Of a DNA stretch of 64,000 nt, positions 12,855-26,500 are shown one piece after another. This DNA is from Acanthosepion pharaonis (Eukaryota > Mollusca > Cephalopoda > Sepiida > Sepiidae), in the NCBI GenBank assembly GCA_903632075.3, contig CAHIKZ030005201.1, positions 256,501 to 320,500 on the forward strand, in the 5' to 3' direction. The stretch's first letter is position 1, and each line of letters begins with the position of its first letter. The translations under genes and the position numbers were made by a program. The notes under the pieces were generated by a model that was not told the origin of the DNA, made no database searches, and saw only the letters and a program-made list of their open reading frames with translations.

Positions 12855-15800
12855 GTAAGTAGTACTTAATGAATTATTTTTTCCTCATATACATATCAAC
12901 ATCATTAGCATTCATTTTAGTATAGTTCATCTTATTTTTTCCATTTTATAGTTATTAAGAGCAAAGTTACTTTATTTTTTGACTTGTTTATTCTGTTGTA
13001 TAGAATATTTCTAGGAATAAATTTAATTTTATAAAAGTTTTTAAACTTTGAAATGTAATTTAACTTTTGTTTACATCAAATCAAATATTAAAGAAGAAAT
13101 AAATGTATCCTAACTGAATTGTTACTTTTTTTAGTGTAGGTACCTCCACAGAAATGTGATATATCTATGGTTTAAAATGAATTTAAAAAAATGTAAAGCT
13201 TTCTTGAAGCTTTTATTGTTGCAATTTCAAGCTAATAGATTAAATTTAATATTTCCAATAAGCAAAATATTTTGGTGTATTTCAAAACTAATTTAAATTG
13301 ACTGGAAGGAGGTTTTTTTTTTTTGTTGAAATCAAAAATATTTTAGCCATCTATCAGCACAATGTAATTCTCTTAAAAATTTTTTTTCAAAAATAATATT
13401 ATTTGAAACTTTATTTGGAATATTAGCTGATTTAAAGTTTAATTAATCTGATTTGAAACATTACTTGCTTTTTGTTTAAGGTTATAGATGGAAGTGTAAT
13501 TAATTTTTTTCTATGGGCAACTTGTCTGTAAAAATTACTTGAGAAATATAATGTGAGTGCCTTTTTTATATAATTTTTAACTAACCAGTAATTTTAAAAA
13601 TTTATGAAAATATTCTCCATAATCTAATGTTTTATTGAATTTTAGGTACCTTAGCTTTAAATTTACTATAGTTATTGCTCTTATTTAAGATAATGTAATG
13701 GATATCCATATTTACAAAAATCTGCACGATTATACATGCACAAAAAAATTCAAAATTCTTAAAAATATTGAGGGTCACTGAATTGTAAGCTTTTCCATTT
13801 ATGATTAGTAAATATACTTTTTACTTACTAACAATATCATGTAACCTGGTACAAATTAATACAGAAATTTAAAAGATTTAAAATTTTATAAATTATTCTA
13901 ATCAAAATTAAAAAAAAAAAATAAACACAATTCTTGTAAAAATTCATTATTCATTGAAAAAAAATTTTTTTCTTAAGGCTATGTGTCCATAAAAGCTTTC
14001 CTAATAAAATAATGTCTTAGTTTTATTGCATTTTTATTTTATAATTCAGAGCAGATTTTTGGTAACTTTGGAGTCTTGTTTTACAAAAGAAAATTAATGA
14101 TTTAAATTCTCCAAGGAGTTCTGCATATAACTAATATAAACATTAATTGATGCAAATTAATTTCTCAAAATTTCATAAAATTAAATAAGTAAATGTAAAA
14201 ATTTAAAAAAAAAATGTTTTTACTCAGGATTTTCTTTAAAAAAAAAAAAAAAAAATAGGAAACATTTCTAAAATAATTTAATTAATTTTTTAATAGGTCC
14301 TGAAAGTTTCATTAAAATCTCATAATTATTTGATTTTTGAAAGAATATACAAGTCCAAAGTTTGGGGGTGTGCCTTTTTTTTTTTATCATGGTATGCTCA
14401 TTTTTTAGCGAATCTGTAGAGGTGCCTATTTTAGTATAATACAAATCTTCAGTCCTGGGTGCTCTCGTTGGTAAAAGCCAAAGTCCACAGTCTTTTAAAA
14501 ACTTTTATAAGTTTTATGGCAGAATATAAAAACAGAAGAATGAAGCATAGAGGATAGAAAACAACTTTAAACAAGTGGTTCTTAATGCTGATGAATTTGT
14601 TGAAGTTATGGGAAAGGATTTTCTTCTTATTGGTTGGGTATGTGTAGATGAAAAGGGACAGAAAACTCTGCAGCACTGGAATCAAACACTGAATCACAAT
14701 GAGCTGGGCACAGATAACACTTCCATATGGGAACACCACACATGGGACAAATGCAGGTGAGACATCAGAAACACAAACAAGGGCAAATAAATTTGAAACA
14801 ACATTGGGTAACACAAACAGAAATCCTTGGTAATGCACAGTAAACCTGTTGTATAGTCAACACTACCAGACAGCTCCTTTCAGGAAAATATGTTTGCTTT
14901 TATGGAGCCTAAAAGCTTAGAAGTTAGGTAACATTTACATAGCCAACACTGCTCAGCTCACCATCCTGACTATTTCATTGGGAAGCTGGTAGACACTTTC
15001 TTCATAAGCAGATCTCTCAGGGTTTGTGCTGGCTCCTCTGTTCTGTCAACTTTCTGCAGAGGCAGCACACTAAACATTGTCTCTTTGAAAGACAAGGGTG
15101 AGTACCATTATCAGTAGTGGTAAGCAGATCTATTTGCATTTTGTTTCCAACACATTATGACAAATTTCAGTCTGAAAGAGGGAGAGTAACAAGTGATATT
15201 ACATGTTATTTATACATAGTTTGAAAAGACAATTCTTGTCATATTGGTTATTTCTCAGATGTCTTGGACAAAGTTTAAAAGCAGTGTTAATTCTTTTTTA
15301 GCAAATGACTAAAAATTGCATGAAATGTTTTTGAGTTATAGTGTGACCTTAAGTCAACCTGGTTCCAGATATAGCCTTGGTCACGCCACTGAATACCATC
15401 TGGGCACAGCACCAACTGTAATCTGGTTACTGGCATAAGGCAGAACTGTCTCTTGATCCCTGGCTGAAGAGATCCTCTCAATGCTGAAATTGGGTATGCT
15501 GGATCACAAGTCCATTGTGTATCACAATTTGTTACTAAAAGTAACAAAATTGTGCCATGGTAAATTTTAATGGATCATCTATGAATATCATCTTGTTTCC
15601 TCAAATGAAAATCAAGGAAGAATGTTGCGACACTGGATTTGATGATAAAAGAAAATCTGAAGTTTTATTTTCCTTTAGTTAGACATAACAATCTTTTAAA
15701 AAGTTCATGATTTAATAAAAAAAATGCTTGGAGAAAGTTCAAACAAAAAATTAACTAACAATTAAATTCTTTAGTATGAGTCAGATCCACGAGAAAGAAA

Positions 15801-18800
15801 AAAATAAAGTGTTGTTAAACTTCCCAAATTATCATAAGTTCATTCATGAGAGAAACAGCCTAGTATTAGCAATCAGTAGCAGCAGTTTTCTGGTTTGTTC
15901 GGCAGTTGCAGTTTTGTTCTGTTCTTGATGGGATTGTTGTCTCTATTTCTCTCTCAAAACTATATCTCTGGGCGACTGCTATTAGCTGTTTATATAAAAA
16001 TTAACATTTTTCTGAGGAAGGGCAGAGTGCGTTGGGGGTGATTCACACCAGTTGGAAAATAATTTTACAATATTAGGTTCTTTGTCCTTCCTCCTAACTA
16101 GGCTTGTCCCTGGTAACGCTAAAAAAAGTGGTATACCCTGGAGAAAAAAAGTCCCCAAATTGATAAAAAAATTTTTAACAAAAAATCAAAATTAGTTCAA
16201 AAATCAATTAAAATTCAGTTACACCTTTTTTTTTTGTTATCTTAGGAAATTTAGAATGATTAAAGTATACTTAATGTAATTTGAAAGAAACATTACTTAC
16301 TTTTTTTAGCATAAAATTTTTTAATAGAGATATTTCCAACCGTGGTGAATTGCTGTTGGTGCGTGATTGAAGGGTGTTAATTGATGGGTGTCAATATATT
16401 GACAACTTACGTCAAGGGAATTTATCGTACGGTAGCACAGAAGTGATGTAATTCGTTCTAATTTTAAGTGAACCTGGTTAGTAAATTTTAAAAAAAAAAT
16501 AACTTTCAATTTTTTTTTTTTTTTTCTAACCTTACGTTTGAAGAAAAATTTCTGCACTGAAAATAACATTTAAATTGTGAAAAAAAATCAAATTTTACAA
16601 GTAAAAATGAAACAGTGACAACATTTTTTTAAATTGAGTTATACATATTTTATTTATTAATAAAATTAATATTGAAATGCTATGCAATCGATTTCAAATT
16701 TTGCTTTGAATGAATGCAAAGTAATTTCTGAAGTAAAAAGAACTTGCTTCTATCTAGGGAAACAACTCTACCTCACGTGATGTTATTTCAAAGTTGTGCA
16801 TCCATACTTTCTTGGAGACGATTTTAAATACAATTTTGGAATATTAAAAAATTATTTTAAAAATATTAACGGTTGTCAGATTTTAATAAGCTTTCAAATT
16901 TATGATCTATACGAAGTAGAGAACATAATATGTCATTTCCATAAGGTTCTATAAAGAAACTTAATTTTAAAATATATAACAACATTTTGTCATATTGTGT
17001 ATTTAAAATAGAAAAAAAAAAAAAAAAAAAATATTGTAAAAAATTCATTTTTCATCAAAATTTTTTTTTTTCAGATAAGAATTACCTTAGTATATGTTAT
17101 TCAGAAAAGTCATAAAAAGTTTTTTTTAAATTAAATATTGTCTCAGTTTTATTGGATTTTGTATTTCTACAATTGAGGTAAAAGTTTGGACAATTTTGTA
17201 CATTTTTTTACCAAAAAAATCGATGATTTAGAATCTTCAGAGTCTTGTGCATTTAATTGAAAAAACAAATTCAGGCTTTGAAAATAAATTTTTGAAGTTT
17301 TCATAAAATTAAGTTCGAGGGGTGTAACAGATATAAAAAAAAAATATTTATACCATGACTTTCAAAAAGACAAACATTTCTAAAATAATTTCATTCATTT
17401 GTGAATAAGTTCTGAAGGTTTCATTAAAATCCAACAAGTACTTGATTTTTGCAAAATTTTCCAAATCAATGTGTTTTTTTCAACTGAAAACAGTGAAAAA
17501 CAAATAATGTTAATATTACCTAATTTTTGACCTAAAAAAAAAACAAGATTTTCAACCTAAATTTAAAAAATGCTGCAAATGAAAAAAAAAATTTTTTTAA
17601 ATAATTAAAAAATACCTTGGTCTTCCCTCTTTAATTTTAACATAAACATTTACACGTTACAATTTTTTTTATCAATTTGGGGACCTTTTTTCTCCAGGGT
17701 ATACCACTTTTTTAGTGTTACCTGGGACTACCCTACTCCTAACTGATATGCAGTAGGGATTCCTGGTTTTGTTTTCTTTGGAAATAGGTGTCAGGAAACT
17801 TTGTTCAACACTTTCCACTAACCTTTTAACCTTAATTCTTGATGGGAGCATGTTTGTTACCTGAAGATTTACCGAACAAACTCAAATGACTAATTGCACA
17901 TACTCACATTCCATACCTATTAACACATACTCACATTCCATACATTGCACATACTCACATTCCATACCTATATTTTCCTTTGTTCAAATTAATAAATAGT
18001 TTTGAATCTTTAAGGAAAGTTACATTTTCAAAATTAATATTCTTTTTGCTTTTATACTCACTCCATACTGGTACAATAGTAGCTTTCACAATTTCTTTTC
18101 TTTTTTTTATGTAGAGGAGCTAGAAGTCATTTATTGTTTGAGAGTCAAATCGAGAAAAAATGTTACTTTATTGTAATTTTAAGGATTTATATGAGTTGCT
18201 TTCTTTAACTAATGTTATTATCAATAATAATATTTGAATACTCTTAAGAATTAAGGGTATTTTATTATGAAGAAAGGAATTTTTTTAAGCCTACTGATTT
18301 TGGGGCTCAAAACTTTGTTTCCTTTAAGAAATACATATATTCAAAGGAAGGAAATAATGCAGTTATTTCACTTTTTGAAGGAATAAAAATAAATGTTTGC
18401 TTTGTTCAGCTCTTATTAATGATTAATTTTATTTTATATTTTTCAGATTGAAATTTGTCAAGAACTTTATGAAACTATCCGCAATTACAAAACTGAGGAT
18501 GGTCGCTTGTTGTGCGAGGCTTTCATTAGGGCGCCTAAACGAAGGTAAACAATTCCTCCCATTTTATTAGATTTAGAGAAAGAATATAAAATTTTTCTTC
18601 TTATTCTCCATTAGATAGAATGGTACACAAATTTAAATTGGGATTTGAACCTAACCAGATCATAATGATGCTTTTTGTGTTACTATTCTTAATGACATTT
18701 TTTTTGTTTTGGTTTCTGTTGAGATGTTGTGAGTTTCCCGCGTGTCGGTGTATGAATTAAGACAAACACAGTTGTAGAGGAAAATACTGGTATATTCATA

Positions 18801-21800
18801 AACGCAATTAACAATAGAGTGATTAATAGAACGAAGGTTGGTTAGTACTAACAATATCCAAAGTCTATAGTCCAACGGTATGTACCGGGTAAGCTTATCT
18901 GGACTGCTCACGCTGACTCTCTCTCTCTGACGCTCCCCCACTCTCTCTCCAGAGCTGACTTATATAAGAGGGACGAGTCCATTACTAGTTAGAAGGTGGG
19001 TGCGCCCCAACAGTTTCTTATATGGAAAATAAAAGATCAATCCTGAAATTCATAGCAAAAATTTAATTATACATTATATTTTTTTTCCAAATTGTTCAGA
19101 AAAGTCATTTGGAATTGTAATTTTCTCCATTAAAAGGGAAGATTCATAAAATTTGTTTTATATTCTCATTGGATTATTTTGCTTCTTTTACTGGGGCAAA
19201 TTCTTAACTAATTATATTTTTCCAGTTTTGATGATGTAATTTAATTTTTCTTTGTAGGACTGCTGCCGATTACTATGACGTGGTAAGCACACCCATCGAC
19301 CTCCTCAAGATCCAACAAAAGCTAAAGACAGATGAATATGAAGAACTTGAACAATTTGCTGCTGATATTGAACTCATGGTCAACAACACCAAAGCTTATT
19401 ATCGTGTAAGGTTTCTTTCACTTGATATTTATTTAACTACAAGGGGATGCTGAAATGTTCTTGGCCTGACCTATGTCTCAAAATCTGGCTAAGCATGAGA
19501 TTATTTTTGGAAGGGCTCCTTGGTTGGGATAAGAACTTTTTAACACCTTTTGTACACTTTTATTCATTAAAAACTTGTTACTTTTTGGAACATTGGTAAA
19601 GATATCTCTTTAAAGAGAGAAATGTATTTGCCATAAATTCATGTTGATAGCAAGAAATATTTGAATTTGGTACATTTTACTTTCATTTATTTGTAATCAG
19701 CAAATGGCTTGAGCAAAGAACATGTCTCTCATATTCAGTAACATGATGTGCTGAAATGGAGATATGACATATTGCTAAACACTGAAAACATGTCACAGAA
19801 TCACCTAACCAATATGCATCATCAGGTGCTGTTGTTCCTTGCCTCTTTTGTGATTGGGAGTGGTCATGATTTGAAATAAGGAACCCTTGTCCCTTGTTTG
19901 ACCTCTCTTTTTCTCTCCATTCTACAGCCAGATAATATGAGAGCTATCAACTATAGAATGGTGAGTTGTGTTGTGCTTTTATACTATTATCACTTATGAT
20001 AGAAAAATCACTACCTGTTTTGACAAACTGTGATATTCATTGGTGCTTCCAATATATTGTCTTTATATTCTTAACTTGCTAAATTATAAAAGATCAATTT
20101 TCAGCTAAACTAAATTCAAAATCTTGTTTAATATGAAAATTTTTCTAACTCTGCTTAGATAAAAAAAATCTTGAATTGGAAATTGTCATTTTTTGTTTCT
20201 CTTGTATTAGGAAGTTGTTTGCCAATTTGCTGTGTTCTTTTTAAACTGCTAGTGTTTTATTTCTCATGATATTTCATCAGGTCTTGTCAGAACGGGTTGG
20301 ATGGATAGTGCTCCAACATTGCATTTTTTTACTCTATCACTAACAAGCTTTTTGTTCTCAAAATAAGCATTAATATTGCAGAGTAATGTTGTTGGGGGTA
20401 GGTAAAAAAATAAACACTAATCTTGGTAACCTAAAGCTTTCATTCTTACTTGTCAATGAAAGCCACAAACATTTCTGTAAAACACTTAGAATGAAGTGTA
20501 TTCCTAATCCTTGTTTTTTTTGTTTATGAGAATAAATGGCTTGTTGGTTTGATTTTACTTTCTTTCAGTTAACATTTAGCTGCACGTGTCTTAAGAGCAA
20601 GACATTCATAGTTATGCCTGAGAAAGTGTACTAAACAGGACTAAAGAGAATGTGGTATGCATATAAAAGAAGCAAGAGATATTTTGACTGAAAGTAATGT
20701 CTCTTGTATTAAGAGCTTTGCCGTTTCCTCTTACCAACAGCAACAAGTGATTCTTAGCTAAACCTACTTCTCTCATTGAAGATTAATCCAATTGACTGCT
20801 TTTTAATGATGATTTTCTTTCTGTGACTCTACTTTAATTCAAAAAGATAAGGCATGCATATTACTTTTTTGTTGACTTTAGAAAAATTCTCAGGAATACA
20901 AAGATGCTTGTGATTTATGGGAAATATTTCAAACTACTCGAAATGAATTGCTGTCTGAGGCATTTGGTGATCCCTCCCCAGCTCCTAGCTTACCACCTGT
21001 CACAGCTGTCTCTGGCACTACCACCATGACTACAACTACAAGCAGCTGTACAATGGTGGCAGCAGCGGCTGCAGCATCAGTTACTGTGGCTGCAACTGCT
21101 GCATCTGTCACTACTGTTGCTACCACTACCACGCCTACCACTCCTGTTCCTGAAAGACGTCGGAGTGCTCGAAAGAATCCTAATGATGGTGGACAGATTC
21201 AAGAAGAGGAGGAGGAAGAGATGAAGGTGGAACCTCCAGAGACACCAACTCACACAGGACCTCTGTCCAGTGAAGATGTCATGGAAATCAACCAGCTCTA
21301 CACTGCCATTATTTCTGCCAAAGATGGAGAGCGTGATATTAGTGAAGTTTTCCAGAGACTTCCACCAAGATCTGTGAGTATTAATTCTGCACCAACAACA
21401 CATTTTCCATTTTTATTTCTTCCTAAATCCATTTATAAGAATGAAATTTATCAGAACAAAGATTTAGAAAATTATTTCCTTTAGGAAATAATTTTCTTTT
21501 TTACTGCTTTTCAGGCCTTAAATGTTGTATATCATATAACTACAAAACTAGCAATTTCTTTTCTTTTTTTTCTATAATCTCCATTGGCACTTCATTTAGA
21601 TGCAAAAATTAGGGCTCTTCTTTTTTTGAATTTTATATTTGCAACCTCAACTGAAATTTCAGCTTGGTTTACTGATTCTGTTTTCTGAGCTAGTTATAAT
21701 TATACCATGCCTACAACTCCAAGTGATGCTGTATTCTTTACTTCCATGGCTTTAGTTGCCCCTCTCTCAAGTTAGATTTTTTGTTTTGCATTGTTCTAGA

Positions 21801-23511
21801 AGGTATGGCGGAGTAATGGATAGCAGCTTGGATTGAATAAATCGGAGAGCTGAGTTCATATTCCAGTTGAATCCATTATTCACTTAAGTGCTAATACCCT
21901 TGGGAAAGGTATTAATCCTCTTCTTCTCCCCCCAGCTATGGGTAAATAGCAGGACAGACTGGGTTCTATAGCCTTGAATGGCAGCTGGTCTACTGCAGAA
22001 AGAAATGGCAACCTACTGTGGGGGAAAAAAAATCTGTTGTCAGTTCATGTATCAAAAGATACAGGATTGCCTAAGCATGTATCACGCATGGCACATAAAT
22101 GACTGATTGTCCTAAAGAGATGGTAGCTTCTTTTGAATTCTTAACAATTATAATAGTAACTTTTGTATAAAGCTTTATTTTTTTTTCTAAATTAAAAAAA
22201 ATTGTTGGAATTGTATTTTGCGTTAAAAAAGAGTTAAATCCTCCAGCTCAAGGAAGGTAAATCCATAAGGCAACATTTTTCTCATAATTGAATATATCAA
22301 AAAAAAAAAATATATATAAAATAAAACTGTTCTATTCAGTCAAAGCAGATTAAAACTACATACAAAAAATACATTTTGTACAACCTCTGCAGCATGTAGT
22401 ATTTACAATGTAAACAAGATAATTACTACCACTACAGTTGCTACTGATAGACAGAAACTTATTAATTTTACATAAATTTTTAAAAAGCAGCCAGTGATCT
22501 TTTGGTTTAAACACTTACCTGCTTACCTTCAGGTTGAACATTCAAATTTTTTCAGGATTGCCTTTGTAAAACAAAACAGGTTTTATAACTTTTTATAAAA
22601 TTGAATTAATATACTTTTAATGCATTTAGAAAAAATTCCAGATTCTACAATTTTTTATTTGATTCTCTTAAAATTGAATAATTAAACAGTAAAATATTTA
22701 TTTCTATTTTTCTTTACTATTTTCATATTGTGAAATTTTATATCAAAAATGTATTTTTTGATCAGAGGAAAATATACTGCATTAATTGAAAATGAATCTT
22801 AACATTAAATAAAATGTAATCCATATTGAGATATTTGTAAACTAGCTGAGCAATGCTTGGTGTATTCAGTTGATATTAAATTCTGTGTCTTGCCAGAAGA
22901 ATTTACCATAACCATTTCAACCACCAGTTCAGTTGTACTTAATGGAAAGTAATGAGCCACTAATCTAAGAAGTTGGGCATGAGACTTTTGGGATTCCACA
23001 CTTTCCGCATCAACATTTTCTGAAAGCTATTTTAGAGAAGCATAAATTCCATACTGTCATTTTCTCTTCATCTGTTTCACAAGTTTCCATGAAATTGGCT
23101 TTAATGTTTAAGGGGTCTGAAATAAGGTTTCACTCTCGGCCTTGCTGAAGTTTGCAGAAGCAAAGAGCTCCTAATTAACAGAAGATGCAAAGAGAAACAT
23201 TTTGCCTATTCTTGTATTTTCTTTTACTTTATGATTGTTTTGTTAAAAATCAGTGAGATAAAATAAAGCAAAAGCAGTTAATAAGGATCTAGGAAGCTTA
23301 ACAAGGAGGCACATGTTTGCTGGTGTTACAAAAGTTTCATTATTCATAGTCATTTTAGTTGACTTTTTTTTTTTTTAAATTTGTTTTTTTCTTCTTTTTT
23401 TTTTTGTTCAAACAAATTCTAAAACAAGCATAGTAATTATAAACATGATGGGATTTATGCATAAATTGACATTTTGCTTAGGATCAGAGTATCTGTGTTC
23501 TGTCAAGTGTT

Positions 23512-23597
<86 letters not shown>

Positions 23598-26500
23598 AAA
23601 GCCAATGTCAGTGTGTCACATTTATTCAGTTAAAGGGACACAACTCTCAATAGCTCATCTTTGTTGAACTTTTAAAAGATAAGCTTAAATTTTAATGGAA
23701 TACTTAAATGCACCAATCAATTTTGAGTTCTTCTGTAATTGTTGTTTATCACATCTACTCCCAACTACCTATTGTGATGAAGGCCCAATCAAGAGCCCTC
23801 TGCAAGAGCTTGCTTAAATGCTGCCTGATAGGTTTCTTGCTACATATTTACTTTGGAAAGAAAGCATGATAAGCAATGTCCAACCTGAACTTTTTTCTGG
23901 GCAGGGTATATTTTTACTAGAAAGTCCTCAAACAAGTTACCCCTTTTATTCTTGTTAAAAATTTAATCTTTGTATGAGCCAATTTCTGCATATATTTTTC
24001 TGTTTTTTGCCAGAAGTATCCTAAATATTATGAAATCATCAAAGATCCCATTGACCTGAAACTTATTGGCCAACGGATTCAAGATGGTTACTACTCCAAT
24101 GTTGCTGCTTTAGAGAAGGACCTGCTGCTGATGATCAAGAATGCTAAGACGTTCAATGAACCACGCTCCCAGGTTTACAGGGTAAGCAAATGTTTTTCTC
24201 TTCCTCCCCCCCCTCTGTCTGTCCATCTGTCTGTCAGCAATCATTTGACAGTTGTTGATTACTTCTTCATTTGCACTACATTGGATTTGTCTAATGTCGG
24301 TCTTCAACAATATAGATTCCTTAAATTTTTACTACTTCTTTCTTAAGTACTCATTGAAAAGTAGAACATTTCTGTTTTTTGTTGTTTAATTTTTGTTTGT
24401 AGATATCTTTTTGAAGAGTGGATTTTGCATGTCACCCATGCCTGTCCACATAAGCACTTGTAGTGCACTCTGCTGTCAGTCATCTGAGCCATTGGGCTTG
24501 TGAGTTTGATATCCTCATGAGTTGTTTTACAAACTGCCAATCAATTGATATGCAATGAGTTATTCAAATCCAGTGTTATGCAAATGAACATTGTATTTTG
24601 TCTTAATTGTGTTCTCAAAGCAGCATGTTGTCATTAAGTTTTTGTTCTTTCTTCCCCCTAACATGGACTTTTTTTTTTCTTTTTTAGCCAATTTTATTGG
24701 CTGTGTTCTCTCTAAGTATTCTTATTAGAATGTTTGCTTTTCAGTTATGTGACACTTAATCTGGTATCAGGAATGCTTTTGTATATTTTCCTTCCTGTTT
24801 CTTTTTTTCATTTCCTTTCTTGAAAGGATGAAAAGGTGAGATTTTTGTTTTGACTTTGCAAAGATTTTCAAGAAAGTGTAAATGTTAACAACTTTGCCAT
24901 CTCTCTTACAGGTAACACTTCACGTATATAACAATATTTCAGCTTTCATTTTTTTACTTTTTTAAAAACATCCATAAAAATATGAATGTTTGACCAAAGC
25001 TTTTCATAAGTTTTTGTTCTCCTCCCCCACTTTTTCCTACAGTTTTAAAATCTCATTTCATCTCCCAATAAATAAGTGTACTCTGTTGGCAGAAGTCTCT
25101 TTCACTTAGCCTCTTTTATGTTCTCCTCTCATATAAAAAAGACATAAATTTGGCTTAAATTCATGCTTGTACAAGTGTATTATTATTTAGTGGCTCTAGT
25201 ATTGGACTGACAGTCTTATTGTTTAATTCACAATGGTAGGTAGGTTCATGAAGCTTGCTAAACTAACAGGTGGTGGTGGTGTGGGCAACCATCTAGCTTT
25301 ATTCTCCGTTAAAAAGGTGATGTATAGCTGGAACCATATGATATATAAGACTTAAGGTTTTTATTGTTTCAACTCATTAGTAACTGGATGATCTTTCTGT
25401 TTATTTTCAATTTCCATTCCAGAAACTGACATTTATTTGGTTATTATTTGAAATTGGTTTCTTATATCTGCTTTGTGTCTTGCTCATGAGATGCATGTAT
25501 TTTTCTGCCCTCCTCTTCCTCCTCACCAAAGTTCCTGGTTTGTAATTCTTCATCATTTGTGTGTTTTCTGTAGATGTGAAAGAAGTTGATTGATGCAAAA
25601 TCCCAGACCATAACTCCCTAAATCTTCAAGTTCTAATCAAATTTTCTTAGTAATGATTATAATTATCCTGTCATTGCTATTTAGCCTTTATGTTGGCACA
25701 CATTTGTATCAGTTTTAGTGTTATGGCTTTAGTTTCATTTTTCCAATCATCTAGATTTTGTTAAGCTATTCACCTTTTATCTATACTTGATAACTAGCTT
25801 GTGCAGCAAATGATTCACTTTATAAAATTATCAGTGGTCTTATTGTAAACTATGACAATAAAGTTCTCTGAAATTGAACTGTAGAGGTCACTGAGAAAGT
25901 GCAAGCTATTTTTATACTCTATTTGCAGCATACAAACATTCTTGTTGATGTCATTGTTGATAAACACTACAAAGAGTGCTGCCATTATTTCAAGTTTCTT
26001 TTTTGTGGAACACTAACTCTTGATGGTTTAATTATGCATGTGTTTCAACTAAACAAAAAACTCTTTTTGCAAACCTCTAGTTCCAGATTTTGTTTTGGTC
26101 TCATTTAAATGACTTGGCAGAACTGGACATTTCCCAATTTTGATAAAGACCTTGATTTCTTATTTTAAATTTCTCTTTCAATCTGAACATTTTTCAATGT
26201 TGAAACTCACTTGTAAATTCTGTTTGCTAAAGACTGTGTAGTTAGTAGGTCATTGTAGTTAAGCGTAATTAATTTTTGACAGTTTAATAATCCACTGTTT
26301 GGATTATAAAATGTTTATCAAGCTTTTTTGAAAATGTGTGTGTGTGTGTGTGTTTTAAGTGAAACCTTGTGGAGTAACTTATTGTACAAACTTTAAATTT
26401 ATTTAAGTTTTCACCAAACATTGTCATCTGAAAGTAAAATTAGCTTTAGCACCAGTTCTAATAAACTAATTTTGAAGTTTGCTTTGAATGCTTTTCTTCC

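Larger units (their letters stand above)
12855..18446 (+). other. PBRM1 intron after the start-codon exon
   Basis: 5.6 kb. It contains two hAT-type elements (13137-14428 and 16099-17735) and a three-unit tandem repeat at 17893. About 14440-15560 is noticeably less AT-rich and gives medium open frames on both strands, with no homology I can name. The remainder shows nothing. Confidence 0.8.
21374..24013 (+). other. PBRM1 intron inside bromodomain 2
   Basis: 2640 bp. It contains the SINE at 21803-22105 and the CA/TA microsatellite at 23511-23592; the rest is plain AT-rich sequence. Confidence 0.8.

Noticed and set aside
12616..12858. 80-codon open frame overlapping the start-codon exon
   Set aside because: It is in a different frame from the ATG at 12744 and would run across the acceptor; the 12744 frame continues correctly into bromodomain 1.
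14449..14838. 129-codon minus-strand open frame
   Set aside because: Hydrophobic, without recognisable domain or homolog; overlaps an open frame on the other strand and fits chance in a less AT-rich patch.
15287..15547. 86-codon minus-strand frame with scattered Cys and Trp
   Set aside because: No family recognised and no splice context; kept only as part of the unexplained kilobase.
18660..18941. 93-codon minus-strand frame
   Set aside because: Lies mostly inside the solo LTR and crosses its boundary, so it is not a gene.
20892..20893. Alternative acceptor 12 nt into the linker exon
   Set aside because: In frame but with a poor pyrimidine tract; the upstream AG gives the family's normal spacing, so it is only mentioned in the exon entry.
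21077..21403. Minus-strand frames opposite the linker exon (20929-21141 and 21077-21403)
   Set aside because: They mirror the low-complexity Thr/Ala coding sequence; the plus strand is the true frame, with splice sites and homology.
23511..23592. Regular short repeats considered as a CRISPR-like array
   Set aside because: A simple dinucleotide run with no spacers, in a eukaryotic intron.
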